Assembly: GCF_034421375.1 (NCBI RefSeq)
Contig: NZ_CP139779.1
Coordinates: 3,100,001-3,164,000 of the forward strand
Source: Microbacterium invictum
GTDB taxonomy: Bacteria; Actinomycetota; Actinomycetes; Actinomycetales; Microbacteriaceae
DNA length: 64,000 bases
Reading direction: 5' to 3'
Every line of letters starts with the position of its first letter. Position 1 is the stretch's first letter. Of the stretch, positions 58,883 through 64,000 are shown piece after piece. The translations under genes were made by a program, and so were the position numbers. The notes under the pieces were generated by a model that saw only the letters and a program-made list of their open reading frames with translations, searched no databases and was not told where the DNA came from.

Positions 58883-58925
58883 CGGATGTCGCGGCGCGGC
58901 GTCAGTGGCCGCGCCGCGACATCCG
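58883..58925 (-). terminator. Strong hairpin between binding-protein and permease genes
   Basis: CGGATGTCGCGGCGCGGC (58883-58900) pairs perfectly over 18 bp with 58908-58925, with a 7-nt loop. Without a T-run it more likely caps and stabilises the binding-protein mRNA, or terminates only part of the transcripts, so that the binding protein is made in excess of the permeases. Confidence 0.7.
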
Positions 58926-58933
58926 GGTCGCCC

Positions 58934-60601
58934 TTACTCGGAGAGCTCGACGAGGTTGTAGACCTCGTCCTGCACGGGGCTGGCCGGGTACGAGGTGACG
59001 CGCTCGTCGAAGACGAGGGTCGGCACCGGGTGGGCCAGCGGGATTCCGGGCAGGAACTCCATGATCTGCGCGTTCGCGTCGGCGTAGGCCGACTCCTGCT
59101 CCTCGGCCGTGGCCAGGCCCCGACCGGTGGTCAGCGCACCGAAGATCTCGGCGTTGTCGAAGCCCCACTCGTTCGAGGGAGCGCCGAAGAACGTGCCCAC
59201 GAAGTTGTCGGGGTCGTTGTAGTCACCGGTCCAGCCGAGCAGGTGGATGCCATGGTCGCTGCCGCCCTGGATGAGGTCGAGGTACTCGCCCCACTCGTTC
59301 GAGACGGGGTTCAGGACGATCCCGACCGCCTCGAGCTGCGACTGCAGGTTGGTGAAGATCTGCTCGGGGTTGGGCATGTACGGCCGCGAGATGTTGACCG
59401 GGTAGTTGAACGTGATGGTGAGGGGGTTCGACTCGTCGAAGCCCGCCTCGGCCAGCAGCGCCTGGGCGGCCTCCGGGTCGTACTCGTAGGTGGTGACGTC
59501 GGGGTTCCAGCCGATCACGCTGTCGGGCATGAACTGCGAGGCGACCTCGGTGCCCTCGGGGAGCACCTGGGAGATGAGCTGCTCCTTGTCGATGGCGTGC
59601 GCGATCGCCTGGCGGACGCGCTCGTCGGCGAGCTCGGGGACGGCCTGGTTCATGCCGAGGTAGAGCACGTTGAAGGGGTCGCGGTTGATGAGCGTGAAGC
59701 CGGCCTCCTCGAGCGCGCCGAGGTCGGCGGGGGCGACGAGGTCGTAGCCGTCGATGCTGCCGGACTCCAGCGCCTGGCGGCGGGCGGTGGTGTCGCCGAT
59801 CACCTGGAAGATGATCTCCTCGACGACGCCCTGCTCGCCCCAGTAGTCCTCGTAGGCGGTGAGGGTGGTCGTGCTGCCCGGGTCCCACGACTCGAACTGG
59901 AACGGACCCGTGCCGGTCGGGTGACCCGTGGCGTACTCGCTGAGGGTCGGGGCCTCGGAGGTGCCGCCGACCTCGTCGGCGCCGTACTCCTCGAGGGCCG
60001 TCGGGCTCTGCATCGCGAACGCGGGGAGCGACAGCGCGGGGATGAACCCGGCGAAGGGCTCGGTCAGCGTGCCGGTGACCTCGGTGTCGCTGACCGCCTC
60101 GCACCCGCCGTAGATCGAGGTTCCCGTGTCGGCATAGCCGCGCATGAGCTTGCCCCAGTAGTACGACAGGCTCTCGCTCTGGGCGATGCCGGTGAAGTTG
60201 TTCTGGCGGTCGAAGTTGAAGCACACGGCTTCGGCGTTGAAGGGGGTGCCGTCGTGGAAGGTCACGCCCTCCTCGAGGGTGAAGGTGTAGGTCAGGCCGT
60301 CCTCGGACTGCTCCCAGCTGCTGGCCAGCAGCGGCGCCGGGTCGGCGGTGCCGGGCTCGACGCCGACGAGTCCCTCGAAGATCTGGCGGGAGACCCGGAA
60401 CGACTCGCCGTCGCTGGCGAACGCCGGATCCAGGCTCGATACGTCACCGGACGCGCCGAAAATGAACGTCGAGTCGACCTCGCTCGGCTCCTCGCTTCCG
60501 CCGCCCTCCTCGCGCTGGCTCGCACAGGCCGTGAGGATCAGCGATCCGACGGCGATGGCGGCGGCGCCTGCGAGCAGGCGCTTCCTCGTTGAGTGAAGCA
60601 T
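58934..60601 (-). CDS. Oligopeptide-binding lipoprotein (SBP family 5)
   Basis: The 555-residue extracytoplasmic binding protein has a lipoprotein signal with LTAC (Cys26) and family 5 landmarks: SSLDPAFASDGESFRVSRQI, YTFTLEEGVTFHDGTPFNAE and RVRQAIAHAIDKEQL. The ATG at 60601 gives a normal signal peptide. AAGGAAGG lies about 12 nt upstream. It is the first gene of the transporter operon. The exact substrate cannot be told from sequence. Confidence 0.94.
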   Translation of the reverse strand: MLHSTRKRLLAGAAAIAVGSLILTACASQREEGGGSEEPSEVDSTFIFGASGDVSSLDPAFASDGESFRVSRQIFEGLVGVEPGTADPAPLLASSWEQSEDGLTYTFTLEEGVTFHDGTPFNAEAVCFNFDRQNNFTGIAQSESLSYYWGKLMRGYADTGTSIYGGCEAVSDTEVTGTLTEPFAGFIPALSLPAFAMQSPTALEEYGADEVGGTSEAPTLSEYATGHPTGTGPFQFESWDPGSTTTLTAYEDYWGEQGVVEEIIFQVIGDTTARRQALESGSIDGYDLVAPADLGALEEAGFTLINRDPFNVLYLGMNQAVPELADERVRQAIAHAIDKEQLISQVLPEGTEVASQFMPDSVIGWNPDVTTYEYDPEAAQALLAEAGFDESNPLTITFNYPVNISRPYMPNPEQIFTNLQSQLEAVGIVLNPVSNEWGEYLDLIQGGSDHGIHLLGWTGDYNDPDNFVGTFFGAPSNEWGFDNAEIFGALTTGRGLATAEEQESAYADANAQIMEFLPGIPLAHPVPTLVFDERVTSYPASPVQDEVYNLVELSE

Positions 60602-60807
60602 CGTGTACTGCACCTTCCTTTTTGGCGGTTCCCTTGCGGGGCCTTTTGGGGGCCCCTCGCGGGTCGCGAGCACAGCGATGTGGTGACAGCACCGGCCCAC
60701 GGAGTGTGATCCCTCGACCGTACCCGCGCGCCGTCGCGCGGATGGTCACGGTGAGGTTGCGATTCTGTTTCGGCGCTCGCGGCGGGCGGGGGACGGATGC
60801 CGCGGGC

Positions 60808-60813
60808 TAGCGT
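60808..60813 (+). promoter_or_regulatory. -10 element for a leaderless transcript
   Basis: TAGCGT ends 6 nt before the ATG at 60820, and no Shine-Dalgarno sequence is present. The layout is the same as for pxpA and the lipoprotein gene. Confidence 0.5.
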
Positions 60814-60819
60814 GGAGCC

Positions 60820-61683
60820 ATGGCGCGCGCTCGGGTGGAACAGGTACGTCCCTCGGCGCGGCTCGGCGACGGGACGCTCGCGACGATCGCGCCGTCGGAG
60901 TACGACACCGGCTGGGAGCTCATCGTCGACGGCACCCCGCAGTCGCACGTCGACCTCGACGATCCCACGCACCTGCACTTCGAGTACGTGTCACGGATGG
61001 CGGCGGTCATCGACCGTCTGAAGCTCCCCGGACAGCCCCTCACCGCCGTGCATCTCGGCGCCGGCGCGCTGACGGTGCCGCGCTACATCGAGGCGACCCG
61101 GCCGGGATCGCGCCAGCAGGTCATCGAGCTGGAGCAGCCCCTGGTCGAGCTCGTCCGCGAGCACCTGCCGCTGCCACGCGGGGCGGCGATCCGGGTGCGC
61201 ATCGGCGATGCCCGGCTGGGCCTGGCCCGCCTTCCGCGCGCGCTCGTCGGCGCGGTCGACGTGCTCGTCTCGGACGTGTACGCCGGCGCGCAGACCCCCG
61301 CGCACCTGACCACGGTGGAGTTCTACCGAGAGGCCGCCGCGCTCCTCGCCCCCGACGGCGTGCTTCTGGTCAACGTCGCCGATGGCGCCGGGCTCGCGTT
61401 CGCCCGCCGACAGGTGGCGACCGTTCGGGAGGTGCTCCCCCACGTCATCGTGCTGGCCGAGGTGCAGACGCTGAAGGGGCGCCGCTTCGGCAACCTCGTC
61501 ATCGCCGCGTCGCCGTCTCCCCTGCCGACGCAGTGGCTTCCGCGCCTGATGGCGGCCGGTCCCCACCCCGCGAAGGTCGCCGAGGGCGACGAGCTCGTGG
61601 AGTTCGCGCGCGGAGCGCGCCTCGCCACCGACGGCGACGCGACGCCGTCACCCAAGCCCGCGGCATCCGTCTTCGAACGGTGA
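60820..61683 (+). CDS. Spermidine synthase-like protein (methyltransferase fold)
   Basis: The 287-residue soluble protein has a class I methyltransferase-type fold: TAVHLGAGALTVPRYIEA (nucleotide-binding loop), QVIELEQPLVELVREH, then VDVLVSDVYAGAQTPAHLTT, where polyamine synthases have an acidic active-site segment. Actinobacterial genomes often encode such SpeE-like proteins without other polyamine genes, and none are seen nearby. The true substrate is unknown. The start fits the leaderless -10 at 60808. Confidence 0.82.
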   Translation: MARARVEQVRPSARLGDGTLATIAPSEYDTGWELIVDGTPQSHVDLDDPTHLHFEYVSRMAAVIDRLKLPGQPLTAVHLGAGALTVPRYIEATRPGSRQQVIELEQPLVELVREHLPLPRGAAIRVRIGDARLGLARLPRALVGAVDVLVSDVYAGAQTPAHLTTVEFYREAAALLAPDGVLLVNVADGAGLAFARRQVATVREVLPHVIVLAEVQTLKGRRFGNLVIAASPSPLPTQWLPRLMAAGPHPAKVAEGDELVEFARGARLATDGDATPSPKPAASVFER

Positions 61684-61792
61684 ATTCCGATCCGGATGCC
61701 GCCTCGCGGCGTGCCACGCCGGCCTCGGCGTCGCTGTCGCGCAGACTGGGGGAGCGTGGGCGCGGGACCCTCGAGCGTGGAAGGAGTCGATC

Positions 61793-62320
61793 ATGAGCTA
61801 CATCCTGGGATACGACCCCGACACTCTCCGGGAACAGGTCGACCCGGTGCGCTGCGAGGGGCGCCTCGACGAGATCGGCGAGCAGCGCAGCCTCCCGGCC
61901 CTCCTCGAGCGGGTGTGGCTGCTGAAGGTCCTCGATCGCCTGGACGACGCGCTGGTGCTCTCGGAGCAGTCGGTGCGCGTGGCCCGCATGGCGGGGACGC
62001 GCAAAGACCTGCTCCGCGCCCGGATTCTCCATGCGACCGTGCTGCAGGTGCGCGGCCAGCTCGCCGCCGCCGACCAGGAGCTCACCGCCTGCGCGGAAGA
62101 GGCCGACGGCCAGGGATGGGCGGGGATCGCCGCCTTCGCGTACCAGCACCGCGGCAAGACCCGCTACGACGGCGAGGATTACGACGCCGCCCGCACCGAC
62201 TTCAAGCGCGCCCTGTTCCTCCGGCAGGAGTCGGGCGCGCCCGACGAACAGCTCGAATCGACCCTCCTCGCGATCGACGCGTCCGAGCGGCGGCGCATGC
62301 GGTCGTCGGTCGCGAGCTGA
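61793..62320 (+). CDS. Small helical-repeat (TPR-like) protein of unknown function
   Basis: The 175-residue protein is built of paired helices with TPR-like spacing (LERVWLLKVLDRLDDALVLS, LLRARILHATVLQVRGQLAA, AYQHRGKTRYDGEDYDAART). No catalytic motif is present. A clear AAGGAG lies about 8 nt before the ATG. It is probably a protein-protein interaction module. Confidence 0.78.
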   Translation: MSYILGYDPDTLREQVDPVRCEGRLDEIGEQRSLPALLERVWLLKVLDRLDDALVLSEQSVRVARMAGTRKDLLRARILHATVLQVRGQLAAADQELTACAEEADGQGWAGIAAFAYQHRGKTRYDGEDYDAARTDFKRALFLRQESGAPDEQLESTLLAIDASERRRMRSSVAS

Positions 62321-62337
62321 GTGTCGTAGGTACGTTC

Positions 62338-62343
62338 TACTGT
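62338..62343 (+). promoter_or_regulatory. -10 element for a leaderless SprT-like transcript
   Basis: TACTGT ends 7 nt before the ATG at 62351. No ribosome-binding site is present. Confidence 0.45.
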
Positions 62344-62350
62344 TTCGAGC

Positions 62351-62908
62351 ATGTCAGAACCTGAACGTGTGCGCGTGTGGGCGAACGCCCTGATCGACCG
62401 GCACCTCGACCCCTCCTGGACCTTCGGCTTCGACAACGCCAAGCGGCGCGCGGGGCTGTGCGATTTCCGGCGCAAGCGCATCAGCGTCTCGCGCTATCTG
62501 TCGGCGCGCTACGACGACGACACCAATCATCAGACCCTCCTGCACGAGGTCGCCCACGCCCTGGCGGGGCCTGCGGCCGGCCACGGCGCGGAGTGGAAGC
62601 GCATCGCGCGGGGACTCGGATATGTCGGAGGCACCACCCATGACGGCGAGACCGCCGTCGAGCTCGCCCCCTGGGTGGGGGTCTGCCCCGCCGGCCACAC
62701 CGCATACCGCCACCGGCGGCCACCTCGCGCGACATCCTGCGTCGCCTGCGCGCCGCGGTTCGACCGCCGGTACCTCTTCACGTGGACGCGCCGCGAGATC
62801 TCCGCTGCCGCTCGCCTGGCGGCGATGACGCCGCGTTCCGATCGCGATCCCGACAGCGTGTCAGAGGCCCGCGATGCGGTCGCCACGGGCGACCGGCACC
62901 GCCGCTGA
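62351..62908 (+). CDS. SprT-like zinc metalloprotease-fold protein
   Basis: The 185-residue protein contains the zinc-metallopeptidase motif HEVAHAL with a third ligand candidate in GHGAEWKRIARGLG, the SprT-like pattern. A C-terminal zinc-ribbon candidate (VCPAGHTAY ... SCVACAPRF) follows. SprT-like domains occur in proteins that act on DNA-protein crosslinks or have unknown roles. The bacterial substrate is not known. The 3' end overlaps the convergent ComB-family gene by 48 bp, so the last 16 residues share DNA with it. Confidence 0.85.
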   Translation: MSEPERVRVWANALIDRHLDPSWTFGFDNAKRRAGLCDFRRKRISVSRYLSARYDDDTNHQTLLHEVAHALAGPAAGHGAEWKRIARGLGYVGGTTHDGETAVELAPWVGVCPAGHTAYRHRRPPRATSCVACAPRFDRRYLFTWTRREISAAARLAAMTPRSDRDPDSVSEARDAVATGDRHRR

Positions 62909-63541
62909 CGCGTCGATCTCGGCGGCGCGGACGACGGCGTCGCGCAGGCCCTTCTCGATGAGCTCCTGGCCCGAGCCGCTCGCGGTGAGGAGGTGGCGCA
63001 CCGCTCCGCGCAGGCCGCGGAACGACTCCCCCGCGGTGGCCGCCTCGGGCGAGGAGTGGTCGATCCCCCGCGTGGCGAGCGCATCGATCACGGCACCCGC
63101 GCCGAGGAGATCCTCCACGGCGAAGCGCAGCGGGTCGCCGCCATGACCGAGCTCGCCGGCGGGGATGACCGACACCGAGGTGCGCCGGCCGCGTCGCGCC
63201 TGCTCGTCGGCGATGGCCTGCGCGACGGCGGAGGCGTTGCGAAGACCGGCGAGGAGCACGATGGGGCCCGCCGGGTCGTCCTGAACCGGATGGGGACCCG
63301 CGGGCTCGGGGCCAGCGGCCGCGGCGGCGGCTGCGGTGACTCGGGCGCCGTTGAGCGACACGGCGAAGGCCGCGTCATCCAGGATCAGGTCCTCACCGCG
63401 GTCGACGACGTCGACCACGGTGCTCGAGAACCGGAGCACGTCGACGACGACGACGACGTCGGCGGGCGCGAGGCGCGCGAGGGCGTCCAGGCCCCAGTCC
63501 AGGCGCACCTGATAGCGGGATTGATCGAAGGGCGAGGGCAT
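62861..63541 (-). CDS. ComB-family 2-phosphosulfolactate phosphatase-like protein
   Basis: The 226-residue protein matches the ComB fold by its N-terminal VVVVDVLRFSSTVVDVVDRG, LLAGLRNASAVAQAIADEQA and SVIPAGE segment. ComB acts in coenzyme M synthesis in archaea. Actinobacteria are not known to make coenzyme M, so the substrate here is probably another phosphate ester. TAGGCT ends 6 nt before the ATG, so the mRNA is probably leaderless. It overlaps the SprT-like gene tail to tail. Confidence 0.85.
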   Translation of the reverse strand: MPSPFDQSRYQVRLDWGLDALARLAPADVVVVVDVLRFSSTVVDVVDRGEDLILDDAAFAVSLNGARVTAAAAAAAGPEPAGPHPVQDDPAGPIVLLAGLRNASAVAQAIADEQARRGRRTSVSVIPAGELGHGGDPLRFAVEDLLGAGAVIDALATRGIDHSSPEAATAGESFRGLRGAVRHLLTASGSGQELIEKGLRDAVVRAAEIDASAAVPVARGDRIAGL

Positions 63542-63547
63542 CCCGTC

Positions 63548-63553
63548 AGCCTA
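63548..63553 (-). promoter_or_regulatory. -10 element for leaderless comB-like transcript
   Basis: TAGGCT ends 6 nt before the ATG at 63541 on the minus strand. The divergent gene at 63594 has the weaker CAGAGT at the same distance from its ATG. Confidence 0.5.
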
Positions 63554-63593
63554 AACGGGCGGGCGGGGTGGCACGGAATGACAGAGTGGGCTC

Positions 63594-64000
63594 ATGCGGA
63601 TCATGCTCAAGCTCGTCATCGACTGCGATGCGGATGCCGCGTGGCGGGCACTGCACTCCCCTCGCGCGGTGGCGGAACTGTACGGGCCGCTCGTGCAGCT
63701 GACGCCCCTCGAACCCGACGAGCTGCCTACCGCGTGGGAGCCGGGCGCCGAGGTCGGCGTCGAGATGAGCCTGGGCGGCCGGGTCTCGCTCGGCCGCCAG
63801 ATCATCCACGCCAGTGATCGGACGGTCAGCGGACCCGACGGGCCGATCCGGATCTTCCGCGACAGCGGCATCCCGATCTCCGGGCCGCTCGCGGCCCTCG
63901 ATGTCTGGGACCACCAGATGGCGGTCTCGCCCGCGCCGGGCGATCCGACCAAGACGCTCTGGCGGGATCGCCTCGTCATCGGCGGGGCGGCCGCCCCCGC
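63594..64000 (+). CDS. Unknown protein, 3'-truncated by the window edge
   Basis: The open frame runs without a stop from ATG 63594 to the end of the window (135 codons). The product begins MRIMLKLVIDCDADAAWRAL and continues HSPRAVAELYGPLVQL, a pattern like the N-terminus of SRPBCC-fold proteins, which bind hydrophobic ligands. I infer this only from the first strand and helix. It is divergent from the ComB-like gene. Confidence 0.7.
   Translation, partial: MRIMLKLVIDCDADAAWRALHSPRAVAELYGPLVQLTPLEPDELPTAWEPGAEVGVEMSLGGRVSLGRQIIHASDRTVSGPDGPIRIFRDSGIPISGPLAALDVWDHQMAVSPAPGDPTKTLWRDRLVIGGAAAP

Overview
The window is chromosomal DNA of a high-GC Gram-positive bacterium, almost certainly an actinobacterium of the family Microbacteriaceae and probably Microbacterium. 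The reasons are the very high GC content, the sequences of the ribosomal proteins and RNA polymerase, frequent GTG/TTG starts with ATGA/TGATG overlaps, actinobacterial families (DUF58/MoxR/transglutaminase-like block, MT0933-like antitoxin, LPLTG pilins), and a GGTCGTTGAGCGAGCG-type palindromic repeat that I associate with Microbacterium genomes. No rRNA, tRNA, CRISPR array or transposase was seen.

Layout. 1-6255 holds the S10-spc ribosomal operon on the minus strand (rpsJ, rplC, D, W, B, rpsS, rplV, rpsC, rplP, rpmC, rpsQ, rplN, rplX, start of rplE), with a strong promoter at 6580-6608 and a leader of about 320 nt. 6651-15101 is an accessory block: a small antitoxin-like protein, a DUF559 nuclease-like gene lying between two palindromic repeats, and a sortase-assembled pilus operon (tip adhesin, major pilin, class C sortase). 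15415-19823 is the str operon (rpsL, rpsG, fusA, tuf), with a large REP-like hairpin between rpsG and fusA. 20067-34892 is one long minus-strand operon: Ser/Thr kinase, 2,010-residue Ig-like/fibronectin surface protein, MoxR ATPase, DUF58 protein, transglutaminase-like membrane protein, FHA protein and a small membrane protein. 35048-39014 holds envelope proteins of unknown function and a lipoprotein. 39390-46802 is rpoC and rpoB.

To the right of rpoB the character changes. 47099-52373 encodes two tandem plus-strand DUF4062-NB-ARC-TPR proteins, NLR-like STAND ATPases, read divergently from rpoB from their own strong promoter. 52363-54724 is a 5-oxoprolinase pair (pxpA and a pxpB-pxpC fusion). 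54817-60601 is an oligopeptide ABC transporter whose fused ATPase runs on the opposite strand to its permeases and binding protein. 60820-64000 carries a spermidine-synthase-like methyltransferase-fold protein, a small helical-repeat protein, a SprT-like protein, a ComB-family phosphatase and the start of an unknown gene.

The core transcription/translation genes lie in one direction in the expected order (rpoB, rpoC, rpsL, rpsG, fusA, tuf, rpsJ...), but two accessory blocks separate them: about 19 kb between rpoC and rpsL and about 9 kb between tuf and rpsJ. The strongest candidates for new biology are the tandem DUF4062 STAND pair with its palindromic control region, the kinase/FHA/Ig-like block whose transglutaminase-like domain has lost its Cys and His and which has no visible phosphatase gene, and the DUF559 gene bracketed by palindromic repeats.
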